This document shows positions 37,301 through 45,235 of a stretch of DNA of 64,000 nt, piece by piece. The stretch lies in assembly GCF_023053635.1 (NCBI RefSeq), contig NC_086188.1, positions 3,117,001 through 3,181,000 of the forward strand. The letters are read 5' to 3'. The position numbers and the translations under genes are program-made. The notes beneath the pieces are model-generated. The model searched no databases. It had not been told where the DNA came from and worked only from the letters and a program-made list of their open reading frames with translations. The DNA comes from Elgaria multicarinata webbii. Taxonomy: Eukaryota; Chordata; Lepidosauria; Squamata; Anguidae. The stretch's first letter is position 1; the number at the start of each line of letters is the position of its first letter.

Positions 37301-39545
37301 CTGAGCCCTAAGTCACACGCTGCTTTGCGAACAGAATTTAATCCCTGCGTTTCTAAATGCTTTTCGTCTCGGAACAGGAGGAGAGAGAGAAGCTGAAACT
37401 TACAGTTATTAAACACAGAGCAAAAAACATCAAGTGCGTAAGGAAAGCGGCACCTTTCTTTCTCAGGGAGGGCTCTCGCCTCACAGGCCTGGAGGGTAAG
37501 GCTAGGCTGGGCCGATTAGGTAACCCAGGTGAGAAACTATGCTCAACTCTTCTCCGCCCGCCTCACCGTTGCTGCTGCAGAGACAGAAGCCTCTTTATAG
37601 ACTTCCCAACTTCAGTAAGGGGATAACCAGGAGTCAGCAAAGCCACAAATCTACCTTGTTTGTTACTAGAGTCCCCAATTCCACCAACCGGAGCCAGGTG
37701 CAAAAGCCTGATACTTAGAATTAAAAAGAAAAGGGTGCCTCTGAGCATGTTTTGTGGCTAGGAATTTGTCAGTGACACCCCACCTGAACCAGCTCCTTTC
37801 ACACAAAAATCCACTCCTGGTCATGCTAAGCTTTCTTCGTTACAAAAGCATACCTTATTTAGGTGGTAAAAGTTGTTTTGTTGTTGAACAATTGGGAATT
37901 GGAAAGTCTTGCTGATTTGTTGCGAATGACCTAGTAGATCCCCATCTACTAATAGATCCCCATCTATTTTCTGCCCACTCCTGGGATTATAGCACCCTCC
38001 CCACACACACACATAAAAGGTATGAAATCTCTTGCTATTAACCACTGCAACTAAATTTTCATAAAGCACTTTCAATTCGCAAAAGGACTTTGATATGATT
38101 GCCTTTGCCCTCACTGGTGCAAATTAAGTATTTCCTTTTTACAGACGGAAAAGACACACACACACATCCTAAATTTGCCATGTCAAAGGCCCCAAATATG
38201 CCATGGGCCAAAGAATCAGGTCTTTTCTTCTTGTTGTGAAAGAAGAGAAAGAGAAAACGTTGCTCTGACCAGCTGACTCCGATATTATCAGGATGCCACA
38301 ACACAGAGAGCTATATGATATTCCCGGATAAATTCATCTAGAATAACAATCCATCCCGGTGTCTCCGGTGTCAGTGGGGCGGTGAATCTATTCCAGGCTT
38401 CAGTCGGAACCAGAACCAGAACCAGTCAAAACTCTAATGGAGCTATCCAGGGTCAGAACTTTAGAATTCCGACTGGTTCTGACTGAAAGCCAGCACGGAT
38501 ATATAGAGCCACCAGCGTCCACTGACCCATCCTGTTCTGGGCCGGGACTAACCCGAATTAAAGAGGGCTTCAAAACTGCCTTGCTGGATCAACCAGCTAC
38601 ATCTTGCGTGTTCACCCAAGCAGGACACAAAAGCAACTGTTCTCCCCTGTACCACCTGGGATTCAGAGGTATTCTGCTATGTAGGAATTCCACTTAACAC
38701 AATTTATTCTAAGGCCATGAAATCAACTTTGCCACGTCAGCCCAAGAACTAACCAGAATTCAGCGTCCCCTAACTTGGTGCCCTCCAAATGCACGCACCA
38801 GCTGGGGATGATGGGGATTGCAATGCAACCAATCCAGAGCTTTAAGAACAAAAGAAGAGCCCTGATGCTGGATCAGACCAAGGGTCCGTCTGGTCCATCA
38901 CTCTGTTCACACAGCGCCCAACAGCTGTCAACCAGGGACCCACAAAGCAGGACACGGTGCAACAGCACCCTCCCATCCATGTTCCCCAGCAACTAGTGTA
39001 TACAGGCTTACTGCTTTGGATACCGGAGATAGCACGTAACCATCAGGGCTGGAAGCCATGGATCGATCGCCTCCTCCTCCAGGAATTCATCCAACCCCCT
39101 TTTAAAGCCATCCAGATGGGTGGCCAACCCTGCATCTTGTGGTAGTGAGTTCCATAACTTAACTATGCGCTGTGTAAAAAACAGTTTTTTATATCTATAG
39201 ATAGAGCTGCCCCGATCCCTCCCCCGGTTCCTACGCCACCGGTCCCAAAAGGGAGGCGAGGCTAAAGCGGAAGCGGAGTAACTACTCCGGGTTAAGCGCG
39301 CGGGGGGGGGCGGGCGAGCGCTTACTCCCGAGTAAACCTGCCCAGGCTCCGGAGACGGGAAGCTTAGGATGGTGGTGGTGGTGGTGGTGGGGAGATCCCT
39401 GCCCTGCCCTGCCGGGGTCCCGATCCGCCGGGGCGCGCTCACCGAAGAAGGGGGGCAGGATGGTGACAGCGTCCAGGAACGGCTCCGTTTCGATCTGCTT
39501 GTCGGCCGGCAGCGTCTTGAACTCGTACTCCAGGAGCATGGCCAT
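19528..39545 (-). CDS. GLTP: Glycolipid transfer protein, complete, 5 coding exons
   Basis: Cytosolic GLTP-fold protein that moves glycosphingolipids between membranes. Coding exons on the minus strand: 39545-39443, 25415-25354, 24167-24034, 22225-22075 and 19710-19528, all with GT-AG signals and matching phases (1+2, 0, 2+1, 0). The product is 210 residues against 209 in human, starting [20 protein letters not shown]. The residues known to hold the sugar headgroup in human GLTP (D48, N52, K55, W96, H140) are present as D49, N53, K56, W97 and H141. The one-residue shift comes from an extra residue in exon 2 ([14 protein letters not shown] versus human CLGSPVFTPIKAD). The C-terminus is MNAELDYKA, where human has NAELNYKV. 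The first ATG was chosen because it aligns with the human start. Intron 1 is about 14 kb. Exon 4 has a long C-run just upstream of its acceptor. No sign of decay. Confidence 0.97.
19999..20043. repeat. (TTA)n microsatellite
   Basis: About 15 units, in GLTP intron 4. Confidence 0.95.
20580..21480 (+). mobile_element. L2 LINE, about 0.9 kb of ORF2 end and 3'UTR
   Basis: Longest L2 remnant in the window. The translation shows [47 protein letters not shown] and [16 protein letters not shown], then the CTGCCCAGAGAGCTTCGGCT tail and an AATCA repeat. It lies in GLTP intron 4 in antisense orientation to the gene. Confidence 0.85.
21499..21542. repeat. (ATT)n microsatellite
   Basis: Interrupted ATT run close to the L2 tail, GLTP intron 4. 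Confidence 0.9.
21697..21826. mobile_element. Palindromic hAT MITE, near-intact
   Basis: 130-bp near-perfect palindrome with ends CAGCCTTCCTCAACCTGGGG and the reverse complement. The 8-bp target duplication is TGTTAGAA / TGTTATAA. It lies in GLTP intron 4. Confidence 0.85.
21955..22060. mobile_element. Old hAT-like MITE
   Basis: CTTCAGCTCCCATCACCCCC faces CAGGAGGTGTAGTCCCAAAC. It ends within about 15 bp of the donor of GLTP exon 4. Confidence 0.45.
22486..22992 (-). mobile_element. L2 3' tail interrupted by BovB
   Basis: The reversed L2 tail starts at TTTATTTATTGCATTTATAT and ACCGC, stops near 22528, and resumes at GCCGAAGCTCTCTGGGCGGT after 22966. The gap is filled by the BovB element. Confidence 0.7.
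22529..22958 (+). mobile_element. RTE-BovB LINE 3' end
   Basis: The translation is the BovB ORF2 C-terminus: [51 protein letters not shown] and TKSRKRLNE, ending near the element's 3' end. 5'-truncated; inserted into an L2 tail. The frame is open for over 130 codons, so it is fairly young. Confidence 0.9.
23127..23215 (-). mobile_element. CR1 3' terminus
   Basis: AGAATCATAGAATAGTAGAG to CCCCCTGCTCAATGCGGGAG. Confidence 0.8.
23385..23757 (+). mobile_element. CR1 LINE 3' region
   Basis: CCCACAGAGGAGGGCCAGGG through CTGACTGTTAGAGCAGTACG to the TTCTATGATTCAATGATC tail. Confidence 0.85.
24296..24400 (+). mobile_element. LINE-like 3' tail
   Basis: AT-rich run, CGGCGCTCCAAAATTCTGAA, and an AATAAATAAAAAG tail. 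Family not assigned. Confidence 0.4.
24520..24827 (+). mobile_element. Non-autonomous Helitron
   Basis: Starts TCTCTCTATATAAAACGC after an A. It ends with a GGCGTA-TGT-TACGCC hairpin followed by AGGTACAGCTAG and a host T. This is the rolling-circle signature (5' TC, 3' hairpin plus CTRR, insertion between A and T, no TIR or TSD). It has no coding capacity. It contains a direct repeat of CAGCTGATACAGGTTGCTAA. Located in GLTP intron 2. Confidence 0.75.
25785..25988 (-). mobile_element. RTE-BovB LINE 3' end, short
   Basis: Minus-strand translation [20 protein letters not shown], then TKSRKQLNE. The extreme 3' end of the same BovB family as at 22.5 kb. Confidence 0.85.
26165..26615 (-). mobile_element. 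CR1 LINE 3' region
   Basis: AGAATCATAGAATAGTAGAG tail in reverse, then the standard CR1 3' block to the GTTTCCAGACCCCTGATCAT segment. Confidence 0.85.
26706..26778 (-). mobile_element. L2 3'-tail fragment
   Basis: TTTATTTATTTATTACATTT followed by AATAGCCGAGGTTCTCTGGG. Confidence 0.65.
27088..27151. repeat. (TTA)n microsatellite, longest
   Basis: About 21 uninterrupted units, in GLTP intron 1. Confidence 0.95.
27303..27440. mobile_element. MITE-C relative
   Basis: TTCGGACAACACGCTAAGCC and TTCACATGACACGCTAAGCC ends with an ACCATGG-rich interior, related to the 54.7-kb element and to the 62-bp tandem at 59.2 kb. Confidence 0.5.
27750..28080 (-). mobile_element. CR1 LINE fragment without tail
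   Basis: AAGAGATCCTGGCCCTCCTC through GGACGCAATACTCTAGATGA. Lacks the 3' terminus. Confidence 0.8.
28395..28580 (-). mobile_element. tRNA-derived SINE (SINE-C)
   Basis: CTGAGACCGAGTCAGACCCT, GGGGTTTCAGGCAGGAGCTT and a reversed tRNA-like head (GTGGCTCTACGGCTGAGCCA). Confidence 0.7.
28581..29570. other. GLTP intron 1, mostly unassigned
   Basis: No exon. A segment at 29170-29250 resembles a common vertebrate repeat motif (TGTGCAAGCTTTTGAGATCC) but I cannot name the family. Confidence 0.35.
29575..29840 (-). mobile_element. LINE 3' end (third tail type)
   Basis: AGGCTAACAATCTAAAAGAC, ACAGCACAAAAGGAGAAGGG and following sequence match the element at 44.9 kb in reverse orientation. Family not certain. 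Confidence 0.5.
30375..31300 (+). mobile_element. L2-clade LINE, split by a SINE
   Basis: GACTTCTGCAATGCACTCTA, a TCACTGGCTGCCAATTAGTT block and, after the SINE, TTTCAAAGCCCTACC-like and GACTGTGGAACGGCCTGCGG blocks of L2 ORF2. It ends before an ATT microsatellite. It differs from the other L2 copies, so it is another subfamily. Confidence 0.7.
30604..30914 (+). mobile_element. Sauria-type SINE (SINE-A) inside an L2
   Basis: Longer copy of the 9.8-kb element, with an intact A/B-box-like head (GAGTTCGATCCCAG), AAAATGAGTACCCAGTTAGC and a CCTTTCC tail. Target duplication TATCACC on both sides. Confidence 0.85.
31302..31348. repeat. (ATT)n microsatellite
   Basis: About 16 units grown from the 3' tail of the preceding L2. 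Confidence 0.95.
31921..31973. repeat. (ATGT)n then (AC)n microsatellite
   Basis: Compound tetranucleotide and dinucleotide run in GLTP intron 1. Confidence 0.9.
32335..32495 (-). mobile_element. SINE-C
   Basis: GACTGGCAGCATGTCTCCAG, GTTGAACCCGGGACCTTTTC and CGGCTCTACCATTGAGCTC tRNA-like head in reverse. Confidence 0.7.
32714..33436 (-). mobile_element. CR1 LINE 3' region, longest copy
   Basis: AGAATCATAGAATAACAGAG tail, standard 3' block, then antisense coding for the end of CR1 ORF2 ([39 protein letters not shown]). Confidence 0.85.
33437..33680 (-). mobile_element. CR1 LINE fragment, second subfamily
   Basis: GAGCTGTGCTGCATCAGACC, AGCACCCTCCCGCCCATGTT and ATGGCCTTCTCCTCCAGGAG. It abuts the previous CR1. 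Confidence 0.7.
34008..34064. repeat. Perfect 23-bp hairpin
   Basis: Arms 34008-34030 and 34042-34064 are exact reverse complements (CTGGAATTTCTAGCGCCAT core) around an 11-nt loop. Located in GLTP intron 1. No repeat family recognised. Confidence 0.8.
34128..34355 (-). mobile_element. LINE 3' end, second L2-like subfamily
   Basis: TATAGCACCATCAATGTACA, GCAAGACCCTGCCGCATAGG in reverse, preceded by an (ATT)n run. Confidence 0.7.
34677..34811. mobile_element. Palindromic hAT MITE, intact ends
   Basis: 135-bp palindrome with the same CAGCCTTCCTCAACC ends. Exact 8-bp target duplication CACTAGAT. GLTP intron 1. Confidence 0.9.
34830..35625. other. GLTP intron 1, no clear feature
   Basis: No recognised repeat or exon. 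Confidence 0.35.
35632..35793. mobile_element. Palindromic DNA-transposon fossil
   Basis: Ends TACCCTATTTTTTTCGATTC and, reversed, TACCGCATTTCTTCGATTAT, with AAGACACAC / GTGCGTCTTA arms inside. About 160 bp. No clear target duplication. Confidence 0.55.
36505..36527. repeat. (AC)n microsatellite
   Basis: About eleven AC units in GLTP intron 1. Confidence 0.85.
36552..37312. mobile_element. MITE-D, split by CR1, with internal duplication
   Basis: Outer ends TAAGGGCTCA and TGAGCCCTAAG. The interior holds two tandem copies of a roughly 135-bp block (CAGTTGTCAGTGCACTTCTA; CCATTGTCAGTGCACTTCTA). A CR1 lies between 36585 and 36970. A related single element is at 60.9 kb. Confidence 0.55.
36585..36970 (+). 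mobile_element. CR1 LINE 3' region inserted in MITE-D
   Basis: GTTTAGCCTGGAGAAGAGAA through the TTCTATGATTCTATGATTC tail. AGTA on both sides may be the target duplication. Confidence 0.85.
37313..38840. other. GLTP intron 1, no clear feature
   Basis: No exon. Short AC runs near 38005 and 38155 only. Confidence 0.35.
38845..39185 (-). mobile_element. CR1 LINE, second subfamily
   Basis: AAGAGCCCTGATGCTGGATC, CAACAGCACCCTCCCATCCA and TTAACTATGCGCTGTGTAAA. It ends at the edge of the GLTP CpG island. Confidence 0.75.
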
Positions 39546-39830
39546 GGCGAGCAGGCGCGGGCGAGCAGCAGCCGGGGCTGGAGCGCACGAGCAGGCAGGC
39601 GGGCGAGCGGGCGGGCAGGCAGGCAGGCAGGCAGGCAGGCCGGCCGGCCGGAGGAGCCGCTTCCCGGGGTGGAGCTCGGCCCATCGCCGCCCCCGACCAA
39701 GGCGGAGCGGCTCCGCCTGCCAGGCGCCGCCCCGGGAGGGACCTGCTCGGCAGGGGGCGCAGCGCCTCCGGGGGGCCCCGGAGCATGTGCAGAGCGCGCC
39801 TCCTCCGCCCACCAGGGAACAGCCCGGATC
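39200..39830 (-). promoter_or_regulatory. GLTP: GLTP CpG-island promoter and 5'UTR
   Basis: GC/CpG-rich block surrounding GLTP exon 1. Upstream of the ATG on the minus strand it holds GC-box-like GGGCGG motifs and a GGCA/GGCC microsatellite at about 39589-39660, probably inside the 5'UTR or core promoter. No TATA box is evident. The transcription start cannot be placed precisely. Confidence 0.7.
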
Positions 39831-39831
39831 C

Positions 39832-40386
39832 CTTTCCTCGTTCTTTCTTCTCTTTCTTCTCTTTCCCCTCTTTCCTGTTTCCTTCCTTCCTTTTCCTTTC
39901 TCTTTTCTTTCTTTTTCCCCTTCCTCTTTTCTATCTTCCCTTCTTTCATTTCTTTCTCTTCCTTCCTCTTTTCTTTCTTTCATTCGTTTCTTTCACTTTC
40001 TTACTTCCTCTTTTCTGTCTGTCTGTCTTTCTCTCTTTCCTTCTCTTTCCTTTCCGTTTTCTTTCTTCCTCTTTTCTATCTTTCTTTCATTTCTTACTTT
40101 CTCTTTCCTTTCCTCTTTCTTTATTTCTTTCTTCCTCTTTTCTGTCTTTCTTTCATTTCTTTCTTTCTCTTTCCTTTCCTCTTTCTTTATTTCTTCCTCT
40201 TTTCTCTTTTTTTCATTTCTTTCCTTTTTCTTCCTTCCTCTTTTCTATCTTTCATTTCTTTCTTTCTTTCTCTTTCCTTTCCTCTTTCTTCCTTCCTTCC
40301 TCTTTTCTATCTTTCTTTCATTTCCCTTTCCTTCTTTTCCTTTCCTTTCCATTCTCTTTCTTTCTCCCTCTTTTCTAGCTTTCATT
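39832..40386. repeat. Polypyrimidine (TTTC/TTCC)n tract
   Basis: About 555 bp of almost pure T/C on the plus strand, starting about 290 bp upstream of the GLTP ATG. It creates long but spurious Ser/Phe/Leu open frames. Purine/pyrimidine asymmetry of this length can adopt triplex structure. Confidence 0.9.
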
Positions 40387-40387
40387 C

Positions 40388-40748
40388 ATAGCATCATAGA
40401 ATAGCAGAGTTGGAAGGGGCCTGTAAGGCCATCCAGACCAACCCCCTGCTCAATGCAGGAATCCACCTCAAAGCATCACTGACAGATGCTTGTCCAGCTG
40501 CCTCTTGAAGGCCTCGAGTGTGGGAGAGTCCACAACCTCCCTAGGTCACTGATTCCATTGTCGTACTGCTCTAACAGTCAGGAAGTTTTTCCTGATGTCC
40601 AGCCGGAATCTGGCTTCCTTTAACTTGAGCCCGTTATTCCGTGTCCTGCACTCTGGGAGGATCGAGAAGAGATCCTGGCCCTCCTCTGTGTGACAACCTT
40701 TTAAGTATTTGAAGAGTGCTCTCATGTCTCCCCTCAATCTCCTCTTCC
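40388..40748 (-). mobile_element. CR1 LINE 3' region
   Basis: ATCATAGAATAGCAGAGTTG tail in reverse directly at the end of the polypyrimidine tract, then the standard CR1 block. Confidence 0.85.
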
Positions 40749-40857
40749 TAATCATGCTGCTTTATGGCTACTTTTATGCTTTTCTCCAGGTCAACGGTCC
40801 CCATTGATTGATGGATAGTTGCATGTTGTCCGCTTATAGCCCGTTTACATGCATGAC

Positions 40858-41066
40858 CAAGGTTGTGTGCTATCTCCAGTACTCGATGCAGTAAGCCTGT
40901 GTGCACCAGCTGCAGGGGAACATGGGTGGGAGGGTGCTGTTGCACCGTGTCCTGCTTTGTGGGTCCCTGGCTAACAGCTGGTTGGCCACTGTGCGAACAG
41001 AGTGCTGGACGAGATGGACTCTTGGTTTGATCCAGCCTCAGGGCTCGTCTGATGTTCTTATGGTAC
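40858..41066 (+). mobile_element. CR1 LINE fragment, second subfamily
   Basis: CCAGTACTCGATGCAGTAAG through GGTTTGATCCAGCCTCAGGG. Confidence 0.7.
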
Positions 41067-41069
41067 AGG

Positions 41070-43375
41070 GAACTGGAGAGTCGAAACAAATGGAGTTGCT
41101 TTTGCATGTTGGAACCCGACCGTGCTGCTACCTTCTACTTTGCCTCACGAGGAGGTGCTCCCGCAGTGCTGGTTAAACTCAAGGGCATCTGCCCCCCCCG
41201 CCCCCATTTAAATTTCTGACCTCCTGTCCAGGACCCTAAAAACAGAGATAGATGGGGCAGGCACAGCGCAAAATCTCCTCTTGCTGCTTTCAAAATGATG
41301 CCATGACCGGAATCCAAGGGGGAGGGGGGGGCAGGAGCCCCCCCTTGCCCCTATGAGTGGATGGAGGCCCATGCATGCAAGCCCATCCCATCCCATCCCA
41401 TCCCAAACTACTTTGCATTGCAACAGGGAGCAAAGGGCGGTTGCTGGGGAAATCCATTTCCCCTCAGCAACTGGATAACGTCAGCGTCCCTGCTAGTCCA
41501 AAAAGTCCCAGTGCCTCAACCTTGTGTGCTGTGGTTCCAGTACAAACCCTGTCTCTTCACTTCCTCAGCGTGAGAAAATAGGCCTTAGGTGTGCGTCTCA
41601 CCTAGGTACGGGCAGCCCACAGATTTCTTGATTAATTTGCATTTAATTGTATTCAAATCTAATCCACTCAGCAGTTTACAAAACAGGTACACAATGTATA
41701 AACGTTTAGTCTGTGTTCTCCTTTCGTGACTCAGTTTCCCAGCCCTATATTCCTTTCTTTCTTTCCTTCCTTTGCAGAAAGGACCACCAGCCTATCATTT
41801 CCTCCAGTGGTCCAAAGGAGGAGATTTGGGAGAGTCTTAGATAACCAAGACCAAGCGTCAAACCTCCTCTTCCTTTCTGGGAAGAAGACTGAGGGGAGTT
41901 GTGTGGGTGGATTTTCGGCTGTTTTATTATCAACCTGATCTAACAGGATAAAGCAACTTGTGTGCTAATGAAGTCACCTGATCTGTATGAAATATTTAGC
42001 AATATTGAATAATTCATGCCTACTACATGACAGTACTTCAATTAAGGGCCTGGAAGAAAATCACTGTTTCCAGTTGGAATGAGGGATGTATGGACATTTG
42101 CCACGGAGGCGGGGGCAGAAATATTTCTCTAAAGGGACATATTTTGGATCTTTAAGCCGTAAACAGGGGCTTAATTTGGACCAGGGCTTGAGGTACAAAT
42201 TTTTTTAATGCCAAGCCCCTGGAAAAAAATGGAAAAAATAATAATAACAATACCTCTGAACATGTGCAGAGTGTAGCTGATTGCCATAGAGTAACTGTTT
42301 CCCCACTACACTAGAAAATTAGGCACAAGACGTTCTTAAAAACTTGATGTTTCCATACCACGGAGAAGGCAAATAAGAAAAAAAGAGGCAAAGCATCAAA
42401 ATGGTCCAAAGCACTAGAAAACGTTAAAAAAAACTATAAAATGTCCAACAGGGTGACTGAAAGAAATAAGAAATCCTATTTCAAAATGCCCAGTACAAAA
42501 ACATTCAAGAACTTAAATGTCATACAAGCATCCACAATTATAAAATCATATATATTGAAGTTAAACCAATGATATGAAATACTATAATGAAAAACATTAA
42601 ATATGTATCTAGCTGTAATCCTTCTAGTGTCCTGGGACTCAGCCCCACTGAACTTATTGGGACTGAATTTGAGTTGACAAAAGGATTCAACTGTGAGTGA
42701 AAACGGTCAATAGCTAATAGTCAACCCATAAAACAAATGCTATTTTAGCACATATTACTTATACACTGCAAAACTCCATATGAAAAATACAACGCAATGA
42801 AGGCACACACAGAGCAACTATTTATGGAACCCAAAACCAACTGGTTGCAAACATCCCTGCTTTTCTTCTCTTGCAAGAGAAAGAGAACAAAAGCTGGAAT
42901 ATAAGTGTATGTTTGGGATGAAGTTTTTATTCAAAAGCGGGATTTGAGGCCTTGAAACACACAAGGTCATAAATAGTATGGGGGTGCCTCTGAGCACATG
43001 CAGAATGCCTTGCGCGTTCTGAGTTCGAATCACACTTTCAACATACGAAAGCCGCTCTAGGGACACCAAAGAAAGAGGATGCTGAATAATGACCCAGCAA
43101 CTGAATTGAGCACAGGCCACGTCCAGCTGGTGTGGCATGCCGGTGAGCGAGGCTTAATAATTCATGCCGAGGGGTCGACTTACCTGGCAGGCGTCACGAT
43201 GGCCCTCCGGAGAAAACTGAGTTTTCATAACACATTCCCCATCGCAACACGATCCTGGACTCAGTTAGGCTTCCATCTCGCGACCTAAGGCGGCCTTGGC
43301 ACAGCCAGGCCCAAACTGCATTCTTGCAGGCTGCTGTCCCAACCACACTGCTGTCCTGCAATATGGGGGTGGTGA
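41070..43375. other. GLTP-TCHP intergenic, mostly unassigned
   Basis: No gene seen. AT-rich and unremarkable from about 41990 to 42800. Confidence 0.35.
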
Positions 43376-43379
43376 CACT

Positions 43380-43587
43380 GGGCTACACCGCAGGGCTGTT
43401 GTAAGCACCTCATAATCTCAGCCCGGCTAGTCAGCGGCGGGCTACACCGTAGGGCTGTTGTAAGCACCTCATAGCCTCAGCCCGGCTAGTCAGCGGCGGG
43501 CTACACCGCAGGGCTGTTGTAAGCACCTCATAGCCTCAGCCCGGCTAGTCAGCGGTGGGCTACACCGCAGGGCTGTTGTAAGCACCC
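43380..43587. repeat. 59-bp tandem repeat, 3.5 copies
   Basis: The unit beginning GCTACACCGCAGGGCTGTTG recurs at 43382, 43441, 43500 and 43559. Copies differ by only a few bases. A CT-dinucleotide run follows at about 43591-43611. Confidence 0.95.
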
Positions 43588-43929
43588 TTTTCTCTCTCTC
43601 TCTCTCTCTCCTCGCCTCAATTCCTGCCATTTGGGGAGAACCGCCTGCATTTGCAAGGGGGTTTGTACTGGCAGGGCTACTTCTTAAGTGTTTTAAAATG
43701 AACGGTTTTATGCAAAACAAGACCAGGCCTGTTAGAAAGAGAGGCAGCTCCTCTCTTGCCTGCTGCATTTTTTATATTATTATTATTTTTGGGGGGTTTC
43801 TGCTGGCCGGGTCCAGCGGCGTCCAGTGGCAGCAGCTTGCAAAATCTGGGTTGCTCCTTTGCTTTCCAAAGGAGGAGGACGGGAGGGATCCCGGAAGCCG
43901 CCTATGCAGACAAGGGGATTCCTCTACCT

Positions 43930-44096
43930 CAGCCTTCCTCAACCTGGGGCGCTCCAGATGTGTTGGACTGCATCTCCCAGAATGCCCCAGCCAGCTGTGT
44001 TGGACTACTACTCCCAGAATGCCCCAGCCAGCTGGCTGGGGCATTCTGGAAGATGCAGTCCAACACATCTGGATCGCCCCAGGTTGAGGAAGGCTG
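43930..44096. mobile_element. hAT MITE with an extra arm
   Basis: Same ends as the other young hAT MITEs and an exact 8-bp target duplication CTCTACCT. It is 167 bp because one inner arm (GTTGGACTACTACTCCCAGA) is duplicated. It lies about 60 bp before the TCHP CpG island. Confidence 0.88.
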
Positions 44097-44159
44097 CTCT
44101 ACCTATTTTTCTTATTATTATCTCTGTGTGGATTCCACAGCCCACGTCCCTTTGGATTG

Positions 44160-44660
44160 GTTGAAGGGGGGGGGGGGGCGCCGCGCGCGCGCGCGTTCGG
44201 AGGGCGCTTGTCCCTCGGCGGCTCCTGTACTCCTTACCGGAAGTGTTGCCATGGAGCCGCTCGGCGGACCCGGAAGTGGCGGGACCGTTATTAGGCATCG
44301 CGGCGGGGACGGCGGAGGGAGCCGCGGATCGGTCCAGCTCGGCGGTGGGGAGGAAAGGGAGAAGGCCGGAGCCGCGCGTGCGCAAAGGAGGCAAGTTGTA
44401 TTTTGGAACGTGCTGTACAAACATTTAAATATATGCAAATTGGGCCCCGCTCCATCGAGGATGCCAAATTGTTCCTTTTTTTAAAATTATCAATTCTGCG
44501 TTATGCAAATCAAAGCATTTCCCGTTGTGGAGGGGTGGGGGTTTGTTTTCAAAACCACACCGCGTTGACGTCACGACGCTGGATATGACGCGTATCCCTG
44601 GCTGCGTGACGTCACCGCGTTCTTTTGGGAGGGCGGGGCTGCTGCTGCTGCTCTCTGTAA
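44160..44660 (+). promoter_or_regulatory. TCHP: TCHP CpG-island promoter with ETS motifs and two CREs
   Basis: GC-rich block 1.1-1.5 kb upstream of the first TCHP coding exon. It contains ACCGGAAGTG at about 44236 and CCCGGAAGTGG at about 44268 (ETS/GABP-type), and two perfect TGACGTCA palindromes at 44566-44573 and 44607-44614. A noncoding first exon around 44240-44390 is likely. It may use AG|GCAAGT near 44391, which fits the GC-AG donor consensus; that choice is inference. Confidence 0.6.
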
Positions 44661-44663
44661 GTC

Positions 44664-44775
44664 AGAGAAGTTCCAAGAGGTTTTGAAGTACAACTCCCAT
44701 TACCCCCAATGGCTGTGCTGGATGGGGTTGATGGGAGTTGTAGTCCAAAAAAACCCTGGAGGGCACCAGGGTTTT
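44664..44775. mobile_element. Old hAT-like hairpin
   Basis: AGTACAACTCCCATTACCCC faces TGATGGGAGTTGTAGTCCAA. Confidence 0.5.
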
Positions 44776-44857
44776 TTTTTTGGGGGGGAGGCTTTGTTAG
44801 TGCGTGTCTTGCTCCCTGCTTAGGGTGCATGAAAAAAGCTAAATAGCAAGCAGTGAC

Positions 44858-45130
44858 TTATTTATTTTATTTTTATTCTATTTATTTATTTAAGCATTTT
44901 TATCCCGCCATTCAGCCACAAAAAGGCTCTCACGGCGGCTTACAAAAAATATTTCTTGACAGTCCCTGCCCACAGGCTTACAATCTAAAAGACACGACAT
45001 AAAAGGAAAGGGGATTGGGAGGGAGGAGGAAAAGCAAAGCAAATTCAGGCACTACATTCTTAGTTACAAAGTTCAGCAGTGGCTGCAGGAGGGAGGGGGC
45101 TCTCAGCTGGACCCGGGCCCAAGCACAATG
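44858..45130 (-). mobile_element. LINE 3' end (third tail type)
   Basis: TATCCCGCCATTCAGCCAC, GCCCACAGGCTTACAATCTA, ACATAAAAGGAAAGGGG. Related to 29.6 kb. Confidence 0.5.
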
Positions 45131-45139
45131 GAGAGGTGC

Positions 45140-45235
45140 CTGACTTATTAATAATTATATATTTAGCGTATTTATATCCCGCACCTCAGCCAAAAAGGCT
45201 CCTGGAGCGGCTTACAATGGATCAGTAAAGAAGAC
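45140..45235 (-). mobile_element. LINE 3'-tail fragment
   Basis: TATTTATATCCCGCACCTCA and GGCTCCTGGAGCGGCTTACA, a second partial copy of the preceding tail type. Confidence 0.45.

Noticed and set aside
39369-40404. Plus-strand open frames of 314-340 codons rich in Ser/Phe/Leu
   Set aside because: They come from the TTTC/TTCC simple repeat and antisense of GLTP exon 1. No protein-like composition.
43380-43587. CRISPR-like array
   Set aside because: Units are contiguous with no spacers, in a vertebrate genome; an ordinary minisatellite.
44246-44484. Open frame beginning MEPLGGPGSGG in the TCHP CpG island
   Set aside because: Precedes the noncoding first-exon region and resembles no protein; at most an upstream ORF.
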